30,728 bases of DNA from CAG-307 sp964524125 (GCA_964524125.1 CAZGBY010000015.1:1-30728); one strand, 5' to 3'; counted from the first letter of the stretch, positions 17,371 through 25,190 are shown. Numbers and translations are program-made. The notes: generated by a model from the letters alone, not told the origin.

Positions 17371-17727
17371 ATTTATAATTATGTAATGCTCATTGGACGA
17401 CTTACGTCTGATGTTGAAGTGATCACAACTAAAAATGGTAAGAAAGTCGCAAATATTACTCTTGCGATTAATCGTCCATTCTTAAACCCAAAAACTGATA
17501 CAGTTGATACTGATTTTATCGATGTATCAATTTGGGATGAGCTATGTGATATTGCAGCAACCTATATCAAAAAAGGTACTCTAGTAAGCGTAAAAGGTAG
17601 ATTAACATCACAACAAGTTACTCTTGAAGGTGGAGCACATGTTAATCGTATCCAAGTTATTGGAGAGCGTGTCATATTCTTATCGTCAAATGATAAGAAA
17701 AAGATTCAAGAAATAATTGAAGAATAA
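17371..17727 (+). CDS. ssb: Single-stranded DNA-binding protein with ATT start codon
   Basis: An OB-fold SSB of 118 residues. The usual family N-terminus is MYNxVxLIGRLTxD. Here ATT TAT AAT TAT GTA ATG CTC reads (M)YNYVMLIGRLTSD if translation begins at ATT 17371. GGAGG (17359-17363) stands seven bases before that ATT, and no ATG, GTG or TTG is in frame between the two. The first ATG, at 17386, would lie 22 bases from the ribosome binding site and would delete the first beta strand. WDELCD, VKGRL and VIGERVIFLSS are further family marks. The C-terminus ends KKIQEIIEE and lacks the acidic DDDIPF-like tip that recruits partners in full-length SSB, so it is closer to short SsbB-type proteins. 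It binds single-stranded DNA in the cytoplasm. Confidence 0.88.
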   Translation: MYNYVMLIGRLTSDVEVITTKNGKKVANITLAINRPFLNPKTDTVDTDFIDVSIWDELCDIAATYIKKGTLVSVKGRLTSQQVTLEGGAHVNRIQVIGERVIFLSSNDKKKIQEIIEE

Positions 17728-18185
17728 TTATTTATAATAATCTTTTTCTTAGTATTGTTGGTTTACAATACAACCTATATTATTTATTCTCTATTTGGGA
17801 TGGGATAGTTGTTCAATTGCTTTTTATTTTTTCATACTTACTCTTTAAAATATTTGTGGGGGTCCATCAGGGCCCCTATTTTAATTTTAAGAGTATAAAG
17901 TTTTCTTTATTAAATATTGATTGTAAATTAAGAAACAAAGTTTATTTATATTAATATAGATGATGTAAAATAACATTTTTATACTTATCAATATGAAGGG
18001 CAATTTAGTCCTTTTCATTTAACAGTCTAAAATGGATTGGTATAAATATAATTTGAAATATTTACAATTCTTGACAATAATGATAAAATTATAATAAATT
18101 TTATAAAAATCATAATTTAAATTATATTTTATAAAAATCTAGATTATTGATTAGTTTATTTATATTATTCGAGGGAGGAATTATA
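17728..18185 (+). other. Non-coding spacer between ssb and repeat lipoprotein
   Basis: The 458 bases hold no convincing gene. A 7-base stem with loop TGGTTT lies at 17752-17771. A GC-rich terminator-like hairpin lies at 17859-17876. TTGACA at 18071-18076 is followed by TATAAT at 18090-18095, but with only 13 bases between, so this is a doubtful promoter for the following gene. Confidence 0.5.
17840..17895 (+). terminator. Probable terminator inside an extended inverted repeat
   Basis: The core GGGGTCC/GGGCCCC stem (17859-17865 with 17870-17876, one G-T pair) around ATCA is followed by TATTTTAATTTT. The outer arms are also complementary: ACTCTT on the left meets AAGAGT on the right, with AT-rich partly paired sequence between. 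The whole symmetrical element spans about 55 bases and could end transcription from ssb. Confidence 0.6.
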
Positions 18186-20402
18186 ATGAATATTAAAAAA
18201 ATAATAATTATTATACTTGTATTTATATGTTCTTTAGGATTGTGTTCTTGTGAATTGTTTGGATTTGAAATCGGAGATACAATACCAAATTCAAATGAAA
18301 AATATCTTTCGATGAAAGTAGAAAAATTAGATACTCCTACATTTGATGCATATTCTAAAAGAAAAAATGATAATGATACAGGATATATTGATTATTATTA
18401 TTTTAATGTTGGTACTATAAAGAATGTTCCTATTGTATACTCTTCACCCCAACTTAAAAATGATTATAAAGATTTGAGTTTTTCATATAAATTAACAGAA
18501 GCTACTGAAACTTCTATTAATTTGGCATTATCAAGTGCAGTAGAACTAATATGCTCAAATAATTATACTACTGGATATGGTATTGTTCCTGGCACACAAA
18601 ATTCTTATAATAAAACTATTACTTATTCTATAAAAAATGTTGATAGTATTTCTACAACTAATTATTATAGTATAGCATCTCAAACTTTAGAAAATAGTTT
18701 TTTTAGTAATTCTTCAGTAATTTCTGAAATAAATGCTAAATCTACAGCTTCAAGTGATGAAATATCATTATTTTCTACTGAAAAATGGGCTGATAAATTT
18801 GATAGTACTAATTCAGTGCTTTTGGCTAATTCTTATGTAGAAAATTCAGATATAACTAAGTCTACTAAAATTATAAATGCATATACTTCATATAAAAATT
18901 CATCAATTACAAAAAGTAAAAGTTCAACATATACTGTAGATGCTACTGACCCTAAGGGATATTATAGTTATGGATTATTTAATTCATATTATGTATATAT
19001 GATTTTAGTACTTGATGAAGTTAATAAAACTTCATATTATAAATATAATTTATATCCTGTAAGTGATGATTATTATTATGGTGTACAATACTATGAAAAT
19101 TATAATTTTGAAGTTGATTATGATAAAATATCTTTAGAATTAAATAATGTAGTTAAATATTTAAATTTTGATTCAGAAAACATATCTTTATCAGATGAAA
19201 ACTATACAGTTACATTTAATTCAAATGGTGGTACAAGTGTGTCTACTCAAACAGTTATTTCTGGTTATTTAGCTAGTATACCATCAAATCCTACAAAATC
19301 AGGATATACATTTGCAGGTTGGTATACTGATTCTTTACTTACAAATAAATTTGACTTTACAACAGCTATTAAATCAAATATAACTTTATATGCAAAGTGG
19401 GTATCAACCACAACTATTAACTATACAGTTAAGTTTAATTCAAATGGTGGAAGTAGTGTATCTACTCAAACTGTTATATCAGGTGATTGTGCAATAATAC
19501 CATCGAATCCTACAAAATCAGGATACACATTTGCAGGATGGTATACAACTTCATCACTTACAACGAAATTTGATTTTACAACAGCTATTACATCAAGTAT
19601 AACTTTATATGCAAAATGGGTATCAACCACAACTACTAAATATACAGTTACATTTAATTCAAATGGTGGAAGTAGTGTATCTACTCAAACCGTTTTATCA
19701 GGTGATTGTGCAACAATACCATCAAATCCTACAAAATCAGGATATACATTTGCAGGATGGTATACTAATTCTACATTTACTAATAAATTTGATTTTACCA
19801 CAAATATTACATCAAGTATTACTTTATATGCCAAATGGACAAAAAATTCAACTTCTACATATACAATTACATTTAATTCGGAAGGTGGAAGTAGTGTATC
19901 TTCTAAGACTATTACATCAGGAAATGCTATATCAGCACCAACAAGTCCTACAAGAACAGGATGTATATTTGCAGGATGGTATACTTCATATGATTATTCT
20001 ACTGAATATGATTTTAGTACTAAAGTTACATCGAATATAACATTATATGCTAAGTGGATTGTGTCTACATCATCACCACTTAGCTTTACATCATCATCAA
20101 AGATTTGGACTGATGGTGTATCTATATATCTAAATATGACAAATGTTTCTTCATATGATATATTTTATATAGAAAATGTAAATATGGACGTTACTAATAA
20201 AAAAACTAATTATACTTGTGCATCAGCTTATTTTGGTAATGTTAAACCTTCAAGTTATTTTCTAAAAAATAAAACTATAAATAATTGGGATTTTTTCTAT
20301 GATACTGCTTATTGTGATTTATCATATTGGAATAATAATAATTTTACTTATAATGTTCATATGTCATATGATGCAATAGTGCTACCAAATGAATTAAAAT
20401 AA
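18186..20402 (+). CDS. Putative lipoprotein with four Listeria-Bacteroides (InlB-type) repeats
   Basis: ATG 18186 follows GGGAGG and gives a lipoprotein signal ending LCSC (Cys22). The 738-residue protein has about 315 residues of Ser/Thr/Tyr/Asn-rich sequence with no domain I recognise. Four repeats of 73 residues follow (about 340-624), each reading Y-T-hydrophobic-F-N-S-N-G-G, then GYTFAGWYT, then ITLYAKW. This is the beta-grasp Listeria-Bacteroides repeat found in surface proteins such as internalin B. A final segment of about 115 residues is unknown. Copies 1 to 3 are nearly identical and copy 4 has drifted. It should be exposed on the cell surface and may serve in adhesion, but no binding partner can be inferred. 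A strong terminator follows. Confidence 0.75.
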   Translation: MNIKKIIIIILVFICSLGLCSCELFGFEIGDTIPNSNEKYLSMKVEKLDTPTFDAYSKRKNDNDTGYIDYYYFNVGTIKNVPIVYSSPQLKNDYKDLSFSYKLTEATETSINLALSSAVELICSNNYTTGYGIVPGTQNSYNKTITYSIKNVDSISTTNYYSIASQTLENSFFSNSSVISEINAKSTASSDEISLFSTEKWADKFDSTNSVLLANSYVENSDITKSTKIINAYTSYKNSSITKSKSSTYTVDATDPKGYYSYGLFNSYYVYMILVLDEVNKTSYYKYNLYPVSDDYYYGVQYYENYNFEVDYDKISLELNNVVKYLNFDSENISLSDENYTVTFNSNGGTSVSTQTVISGYLASIPSNPTKSGYTFAGWYTDSLLTNKFDFTTAIKSNITLYAKWVSTTTINYTVKFNSNGGSSVSTQTVISGDCAIIPSNPTKSGYTFAGWYTTSSLTTKFDFTTAITSSITLYAKWVSTTTTKYTVTFNSNGGSSVSTQTVLSGDCATIPSNPTKSGYTFAGWYTNSTFTNKFDFTTNITSSITLYAKWTKNSTSTYTITFNSEGGSSVSSKTITSGNAISAPTSPTRTGCIFAGWYTSYDYSTEYDFSTKVTSNITLYAKWIVSTSSPLSFTSSSKIWTDGVSIYLNMTNVSSYDIFYIENVNMDVTNKKTNYTCASAYFGNVKPSSYFLKNKTINNWDFFYDTAYCDLSYWNNNNFTYNVHMSYDAIVLPNELK
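19203..20057 (+). repeat. Four 219-base in-frame direct repeats
   Basis: Units begin at 19203, 19422, 19641 and 19860, a constant 219-base (73-codon) period. They encode the Listeria-Bacteroides repeats of the surface lipoprotein. Units 1 to 3 are highly alike at the DNA level, which suggests recent duplication or ongoing homogenisation. Confidence 0.9.
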
Positions 20403-20483
20403 TATGACCTGTTAGGAATTTTATACAAATATTCAAATAATAATAGAATTATGTTTTAACCCCAAGTTTGCTAGCAAAAAACA

Positions 20484-20521
20484 AAAAATCCACTAGTTTT
20501 TCTCATAACTAGTGGATTTTT
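20484..20521. terminator. Strong bidirectional terminator
   Basis: A perfect 15-base stem (20484-20498 with 20507-20521) around an 8-base loop, with A residues on the left arm and T residues on the right, can end transcription from either strand. It lies 82 bases after the repeat lipoprotein stop. Confidence 0.88.
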
Positions 20522-20657
20522 GTAAGCGTTTAAAATATGATGCTACAATTAATATCTCATATTTATTATACGATTACTAAATTATGTCATATACTATAGT
20601 AGAAATTTAGGGATATACAAAAAAAATTAAAGAATACTACTAATTTTAAATTGATGA

Positions 20658-20762
20658 ATACATATTGTGTTAAATGAAATAGCAAGTAATAGTGTGGGTA
20701 ATTTAGAGGATTTATTACCATATTCTAATCATTTACCTGTGAAATTATATATAAAGTGTTAA
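20658..20762 (+). pseudogene. Possible transposase C-terminal remnant (IS66-like)
   Basis: The frame ending at TAA 20760-20762 reads LNEIASNSVGNLEDLLPYSNHL and continues for a few residues. The LEDLLPYS...LP pattern resembles the C-terminal tail of IS66-type transposases (LLPWS..LP). A stop codon lies immediately upstream at 20655-20657 and no transposase is visible beyond it. If real, it is a decayed insertion-sequence end. The match is short, so this is tentative. Confidence 0.25.
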
Positions 20763-21063
20763 AAAATCTAAAAATTTGAAATTTGAGATTATTAGTTTAG
20801 ATTAGATTCTAAACTTTTTTTTATTATAAGTTGTAATTAAAACTCTTACCTATGAAATGGTGAATGATAAAAAAATAAACCTATATTTTAACCAAAATTT
20901 ATAGTAATTTTGTAGTTTTCTAAAAAAAAATAAAAAAAATTTTTTATCACGTTTTTTGCCAATTTTCATTGAAATTTTAGAAAATATATTAAAATCTAAG
21001 TATATGAAAGAGCGTGATTTTTTAGTTTTTCGAAAACTCAATTTTTGGCAATTTTTGGTGGGC

Positions 21064-21092
21064 TTTACAAATCAAAATTGTTGTATTATAAT
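21064..21092 (+). promoter_or_regulatory. Promoter of Rpn-family nuclease gene
   Basis: TTTACA (21064-21069) and TATAAT (21087-21092) are separated by 17 bases, a near-consensus sigma-A promoter 49 bases before the start codon. Confidence 0.75.
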
Positions 21093-21140
21093 CACATCCG
21101 AAAGTACTTTTAATTTAAAAAGTAAGGAGGTAATGATTAG

Positions 21141-22043
21141 ATGTCTTTAGAATCTAAAGTTATAAAATTAACCAATGATTTAATGTTTAAAAGAGTCTTT
21201 ATTAACAAATTTGCATTTATAGAGCTTGTATGTGGAATATTAGAAATTGATGATATTAAAGAAGAAAATGTCGAATTCTTAAATCCAGAACAAATAAATG
21301 AATACGGTCAAAAAGGGATAGAGTTTGATATTGTAGCTAAGGTTACAATCAATGGTCAAACTAAGAAAATCTTAATTAACGTAGAGATGCAAAATATTGT
21401 AAATAAAGCGTTAGGTAGACGTGCAACAACATATGCTAGTTTTTTAGATGTAATTAGTTTAGACAAGGGTGATGACTATAATTCTTCTGATGTTGAATGT
21501 ATTTGGTTATTACCATCTGATGATAAAGAATTATTTATCGATGATGAAAATATTAAAGATACATATGTTTACACAAGGAAAAATGGCCAAATTATAGAAA
21601 ATTCTCCACGAATTCATTTCGTAAACTTGCAAAAACTAAAATATAGTGGTAGTATATTTTTACAGGAGATACAAAATTTATTTTTTGTAAAAGATTTAAA
21701 TAAAAATCAAGATTATACTTCTGAATCTGCTAAAAAGGTGGCTCGAATGGTCATGGATTTCAATAATAAAGAACAATTTGTATTAGAAGCTTTAAGATAT
21801 GAAAAAGAAGTAAGACAAAGACTTACGGAAGTTAATGATGCAAGAGCTGAAGGAAAAGCTGAAGGACTAGCAGAAGGAAAAGCTGAAGGACTAGCAGAAG
21901 GAAAAGCAGAAGGAAAAGCAGAAGGACTAGCCGAAGGAAAAATAAATATTGCTAAGAGTATGCTAGACGAAGGATGTTCATTAGAATTGATTGTCAAATG
22001 TACTGGATTATCTATTAAAGAAGTAGAACAACTAAAATCTTAA
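21141..22043 (+). CDS. Rpn/PD-(D/E)XK nuclease family putative transposase
   Basis: A 300-residue member of the PD-(D/E)XK family often labelled Rpn or putative transposase. The nuclease core is visible at KGIEFDIVAKV followed by ILINVEMQN, giving the Asp...Glu-x-Gln catalytic arrangement. KLTNDLMFKRVF at the N-terminus and a PRIHFVNLQKL segment are typical of the family. Between about residues 236 and 267 lie eight AEGK/AEGL tetrapeptides, then KSMLDEGCSLELIVKCTGLS, a small helix-turn-helix-like tail common in these proteins. The E. coli Rpn proteins are DNA endonucleases that raise recA-independent recombination; others act against phage. AAGGAGGT precedes ATG 21141. It is a lone gene with its own promoter. 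Confidence 0.85.
   Translation: MSLESKVIKLTNDLMFKRVFINKFAFIELVCGILEIDDIKEENVEFLNPEQINEYGQKGIEFDIVAKVTINGQTKKILINVEMQNIVNKALGRRATTYASFLDVISLDKGDDYNSSDVECIWLLPSDDKELFIDDENIKDTYVYTRKNGQIIENSPRIHFVNLQKLKYSGSIFLQEIQNLFFVKDLNKNQDYTSESAKKVARMVMDFNNKEQFVLEALRYEKEVRQRLTEVNDARAEGKAEGLAEGKAEGLAEGKAEGKAEGLAEGKINIAKSMLDEGCSLELIVKCTGLSIKEVEQLKS
21846..21941 (+). repeat. 12-base tandem repeat in nuclease gene
   Basis: Eight in-frame 12-base units encode AEGK or AEGL in the order K, L, K, L, K, K, L, K. The first two K-L pairs are identical 24-base blocks. Slippage in 12-base steps would change the protein length without breaking the frame. Confidence 0.9.
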
Positions 22044-22145
22044 TTATAATCACTTTAACTTTATTAAAAATTATCGCTAATGAAATTGAATAATGTTATA
22101 AATAAGAACTAAATTCTAATAGGTGATTATTAAATATTTTAGTTT

Positions 22146-22170
22146 AATAGGTACTTATTACCTATTTTAA
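22146..22170 (+). terminator. Weak terminator-like hairpin
   Basis: An 8-base stem (22146-22153 with 22159-22166) around CTTAT is followed by only a short T run. It lies about 100 bases after the nuclease gene. Confidence 0.4.
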
Positions 22171-22190
22171 TAATTAAAATAAAACTATTT

Positions 22191-22217
22191 AAGATGAGAC
22201 TTGCCTCTCATCTTTTT
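22191..22217 (+). terminator. Terminator before spoIIGA
   Basis: A 9-base stem (22191-22199 with 22206-22214) around CTTGCC runs into five T residues. It isolates the sporulation genes from the nuclease gene. Confidence 0.8.
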
Positions 22218-22261
22218 ACATATTATTTATAAATATTAATTTATAATTAACTCGTGATTTT

Positions 22262-22966
22262 ATGATATATATAGAACAAATAATATTTATAGATTTACTT
22301 ATACATCATATGTTTTTATATTTAACAAATCTGTTAACTATAAATAATATAAATAAATTAAGATTATTAATGAGTGATATATTGAATATAATACTAATTA
22401 TTTCATATATATATTTTAATATTAATATAAAAATTGAGATATTATTTATATTTCTAATTTCATTAATATTATTTAATATTAAAAATATTTTATCCATTAT
22501 GATTTATATAATGCTCAATACTTCACTAGGAGGTATAGCTAATATAATATATTTAAATTATAATTATCACTATCAATATCTATACATATTAATTATAGTA
22601 TATCTAATAATTATTTTTTTATACAAAGTTAAATATAAAAATATTCCTAAAATATCTTTATACTATACTGTTTTAATTAAAGATATAAATACTAAAATAA
22701 ATGCATATTTAGATACAGGAAACTTACTTGTTGATAATAATAAAGAAGGAATATTAATATTAAATATAAAATATAAAAGTGATTTATTCATAAATAATGG
22801 ATATATAAATATATCAACAATTAATGATACTTTAAAGGAGGAGTGCTTTAAATGTAAGAACTTATATATAAAATATAAAAGAAAATATCATAAATTCAAA
22901 GGTAGTATTATATTTAAAGATATAAACCAAGAATGTATTATAGGTTTAAAATCAATAGGAGGATAA
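22262..22966 (+). CDS. spoIIGA: Sporulation sigma-E factor-processing peptidase
   Basis: SpoIIGA is the membrane aspartyl protease that cleaves pro-sigma-E in the mother cell. The first roughly 120 residues form about five hydrophobic helices, beginning MIYIEQIIFIDLLIHH as in the family. The soluble half holds YLDTGNLL with catalytic Asp151; the family usually has DSGN. At 234 residues it is shorter than the roughly 300-residue Bacillus protein. The pro-sigma-E gene begins one base after its stop, the standard spoIIG arrangement. No strong ribosome binding site stands before ATG 22262, which suggests weak translation or a different start. Its weak sequence signal is supported by the adjoining sigE. 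Confidence 0.85.
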   Translation: MIYIEQIIFIDLLIHHMFLYLTNLLTINNINKLRLLMSDILNIILIISYIYFNINIKIEILFIFLISLILFNIKNILSIMIYIMLNTSLGGIANIIYLNYNYHYQYLYILIIVYLIIIFLYKVKYKNIPKISLYYTVLIKDINTKINAYLDTGNLLVDNNKEGILILNIKYKSDLFINNGYINISTINDTLKEECFKCKNLYIKYKRKYHKFKGSIIFKDINQECIIGLKSIGG

Positions 22967-22967
22967 T

Positions 22968-23675
22968 ATGTTTAAAAAAATAATTAAATTTATTAAGAAG
23001 TTATTTAAATCAAATGAATGCCACTATCTGTACTTCCCTATGAATTTACCAGAACCATTAGATGATAAAAAAGAAGATGAATTATTAACTCTTGTAGAAC
23101 AAAAAGATCTAAAAGCTAGAAATGAATTAATAGAACATAACTTAAGACTTGTAGTATTTATAGCTAAAAGATTTGAAAGCCCTAAAGTATGCTTAGAAGA
23201 TTTAATATCTATAGGTTCTATGGGACTAATTAAAGGAATAGAATCTTTTAAAAAAGAAAAGAATATAAAACTAGCCACATATTGTTCAAGATGTATCGAA
23301 AATGAAATTTTAATGTTCTTTAGAAAAATTCAGAAACAAAAACTTGAAATAAGTTTAGATGATACTTTAAATGTTGATTCAGATGGAAATGAACTTATAC
23401 TTGCTGATGTACTTTCATCAAATGATCCTTCTCAACTTGAACTAGCAATATTTAATGAACAAAAGAAATTATTATATAAAGAAATTAATAAATTAAATAA
23501 AAGAGAAAGAGAAATAATATCACTTAGATTTGGTCTATTTGGTAATAAAGAAATGACCCAACACGAAGTTGCAGAATATCTTGGTATTTCACAATCTTAT
23601 ATATCTCGACTTGAAAAGAAAATAATAGACAAAATTAAAGATAATATTAGTTTTTATATGTCTGTAAAAAAATAA
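22968..23675 (+). CDS. sigE: RNA polymerase sporulation sigma factor sigma-E
   Basis: A 235-residue sigma-70 family factor for mother-cell gene expression. A basic N-terminal pro-sequence (residues 1-16, rich in Lys and Ile) precedes NECHYLYFPM, the region where SpoIIGA cuts. Region 2 contains NLRLVVFIAKRFE, EDLISIGSMGLIKGIESF and LATYCSRCIENEILMF. Region 4 ends with LGISQSYISRLEKKI. Sigma-K has a similar sequence, but adjacency to spoIIGA identifies this as sigma-E. AGGAGG lies inside the end of spoIIGA. sigG follows after 69 bases, as in Bacillus and Clostridium. Confidence 0.95.
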   Translation: MFKKIIKFIKKLFKSNECHYLYFPMNLPEPLDDKKEDELLTLVEQKDLKARNELIEHNLRLVVFIAKRFESPKVCLEDLISIGSMGLIKGIESFKKEKNIKLATYCSRCIENEILMFFRKIQKQKLEISLDDTLNVDSDGNELILADVLSSNDPSQLELAIFNEQKKLLYKEINKLNKREREIISLRFGLFGNKEMTQHEVAEYLGISQSYISRLEKKIIDKIKDNISFYMSVKK

Positions 23676-23744
23676 ATATTAATAAATAATTTAAAAAAAT
23701 GTATAGTATTTCTATTTTATCAAAAACTTTAAGCAGGTGATAAA

Positions 23745-24524
23745 ATGTATAAGGTAGAAATTACAGGAGTAGATACATCAAAACTTAAAACATTAAGTTT
23801 TGAAGAAACAAATAAATTATTAGAAGAATCTCAAAATGGAAATACAATATCAAGAGATAAATTAATTACAGGTAATTTAAAATTAATTTTAAGTGTTATT
23901 AAAAGATTTAATAATAAAAAAGAAAACGTAGATGACTTGTTTCAGGTTGGAACAATAGGTCTTATGAAAGCAATAGATAACTTTGACCTATCTTTAAATG
24001 TTAAATTTTCAACATATGCTGTACCTATGATTATAGGTGAAATAAGACGTTATATTAGAGATAGTGGTTCTATTAGAGTATCAAGATCTTTTAAAGATTT
24101 AGCTTATAAAACATTAAGCTATAAAGAGGAATATCTTAAAAAACATAATGAAGAACCTAAAATAGATGAAATTGCATCTCATTTTAATTGTGAACCTATA
24201 GATATAATACTTGCACTTGAATCTATACAAGATACAGTATCTATGTCAACTCCAATTTATGATAATGGTTCTGATGTAATTGAACTATCTGATCAACTTG
24301 GATATGATGAAAAACTACTTGATAATATAGTTAAGAAAAAAATGCTTAAAAAAGCATATAAAAAATTAGATTCAAGACAAAAAGAAATAATCTCAAAAAG
24401 ATATTTTGAGGATAAAACGCAAATGGAAATTGCTTCTGAACTTTCAATAAGTCAAGCTCAAGTATCACGTCTTGAAAAATCAGCACTTTCTTTAATGAAA
24501 GATTATATGAAAGATAATAATTAA
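23745..24524 (+). CDS. sigG: RNA polymerase sporulation sigma factor sigma-G
   Basis: Forespore late sigma factor of 259 residues. The N-terminal YKVEITGVDTSKL is nearly diagnostic for sigma-G, as this segment differs from sigma-F. Region 2 reads NLKLILSVIKRFNN, DDLFQVGTIGLMKAIDNFD and FSTYAVPMIIGEIRRY. Region 3 has IRVSRSFKDLAYK. Region 4 contains KTQMEIASELSISQAQVSRLEKSA. A ribosome binding site AGGTGAT precedes the ATG. The 69-base gap from sigE could hold a forespore-specific promoter, but I could not pick one out. Confidence 0.95.
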   Translation: MYKVEITGVDTSKLKTLSFEETNKLLEESQNGNTISRDKLITGNLKLILSVIKRFNNKKENVDDLFQVGTIGLMKAIDNFDLSLNVKFSTYAVPMIIGEIRRYIRDSGSIRVSRSFKDLAYKTLSYKEEYLKKHNEEPKIDEIASHFNCEPIDIILALESIQDTVSMSTPIYDNGSDVIELSDQLGYDEKLLDNIVKKKMLKKAYKKLDSRQKEIISKRYFEDKTQMEIASELSISQAQVSRLEKSALSLMKDYMKDNN

Positions 24525-24557
24525 CACTTTAAATATTCAAAATAATTTGATATAATA

Positions 24558-24641
24558 TTTTAGGAACTAAAAAACGATTCAATCCTAAAATAGATTTAAA
24601 GAAAGGAAGATATAATATTATTGGATTGTACATATTATATC
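24558..24641 (+). promoter_or_regulatory. Structured leader of pyrophosphatase gene
   Basis: An extended -10 (TGATATAAT, -10 box 24551-24556) probably starts a leader of about 90 bases. It holds two inverted repeats: TTTTAGGA/TCCTAAAA (24558-24565 with 24583-24590) and GATATAATA/TATTATATC (24609-24617 with 24633-24641). The AAAGGAAG at 24602-24609 is 42 bases from the start codon in linear sequence but about ten bases away when the second hairpin folds. Confidence 0.45.
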
Positions 24642-24651
24642 AGTAGTTATT

Positions 24652-25182
24652 ATGAATATTTGGAAAAATGTTGACCCTAAAAGAGTTACGCCAGAAAAGT
24701 TTTTAGCTTATATTGAAATTTCTAAAGGTATGAAAAATAAATATGAGTTAGACAAAGAAACAGGAATGTTATTTTTAGATCGTATTTTATATACATCAAC
24801 TCATTACCCTGCAAATTATGGATTTATTCCACATACATATTGTGGAGACCATGACCCATTAGATGTACTTGTAATTTGTTCTGAAGAAATACTTCCTATG
24901 ACTATTTTATATTGTAAGCCTATAGGAGTACTTAAGATGCTAGACCAAGGAGAGGAAGACGAAAAGATTTTAGCAGTTCCTTGCAATGATCCAGATTACT
25001 CACATTTTGATGACATTTCTCAACTTCCAACTCATATGCGCGAAGAAATTCAACATTTCTTCTCTGTATATAAGACACTTGAAGGAAAAACAACAGAAGT
25101 TAAAGAAGTATATGGCAATCAAGAAGCTAAAGATGCAATTAAACGTGCTATTAAGCTTTATGAAGATACATTTGAAAAATAA
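24652..25182 (+). CDS. ppa: Inorganic pyrophosphatase (family I)
   Basis: Soluble family I pyrophosphatase that splits pyrophosphate from biosynthetic reactions. The metal-binding signature DHDPLD (66-71) is intact, with KYELDKETG (30-38), STHYPANYGFIP (49-60) and DDISQLP further along. The 176-residue length is normal. MNIWKNVDPKRVTP matches the family N-terminus, so the start is secure despite having no ribosome binding site in the usual window. A terminator follows nine bases after the stop. Confidence 0.95.
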   Translation: MNIWKNVDPKRVTPEKFLAYIEISKGMKNKYELDKETGMLFLDRILYTSTHYPANYGFIPHTYCGDHDPLDVLVICSEEILPMTILYCKPIGVLKMLDQGEEDEKILAVPCNDPDYSHFDDISQLPTHMREEIQHFFSVYKTLEGKTTEVKEVYGNQEAKDAIKRAIKLYEDTFEK

Positions 25183-25190
25183 TTTTTAAT

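Larger units (their letters stand above)
20403..21140 (+). other. Long AT-rich spacer
   Basis: This 738-base spacer contains a strong terminator near its left end, a possible transposase C-terminal remnant (20658-20762), AT-rich sequence with homopolymer runs (20860-20960), and a consensus promoter at its right end. The AT-rich part also carries a short inverted repeat, ATCACG near 20946 with CGTGAT near 21013. I see no intact gene. Confidence 0.6.

Noticed and set aside
18071..18095. TTGACA and TATAAT as a firm promoter for the repeat lipoprotein
   Set aside because: The spacing is only 13 bases, too short for sigma-A, so I list it only as doubtful within the spacer entry.
19609..20040. Second + strand open frame inside the repeat lipoprotein
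   Set aside because: It is a frame shadow kept open by the 219-base repeats. Its sequence has no domain and the true frame carries the Listeria-Bacteroides repeat.
19203..20057. Regular repeats as a possible CRISPR array
   Set aside because: The 219-base unit is in frame, encodes a known protein repeat, and has no short direct repeat with unique spacers. No cas genes are present.
20850..21150. Two short open frames of about 63 residues on opposite strands
   Set aside because: Both lie in homopolymer-rich AT DNA, are rich in Phe, Lys and Ile, and overlap each other and the nuclease promoter. Neither has a convincing ribosome binding site.
21713..21997. Minus-strand open frame rich in Ser, Ala, Pro and Phe
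   Set aside because: It is the antisense of the AEGK/AEGL tandem repeat in the nuclease gene. There is no ribosome binding site and the + strand frame is a known family.
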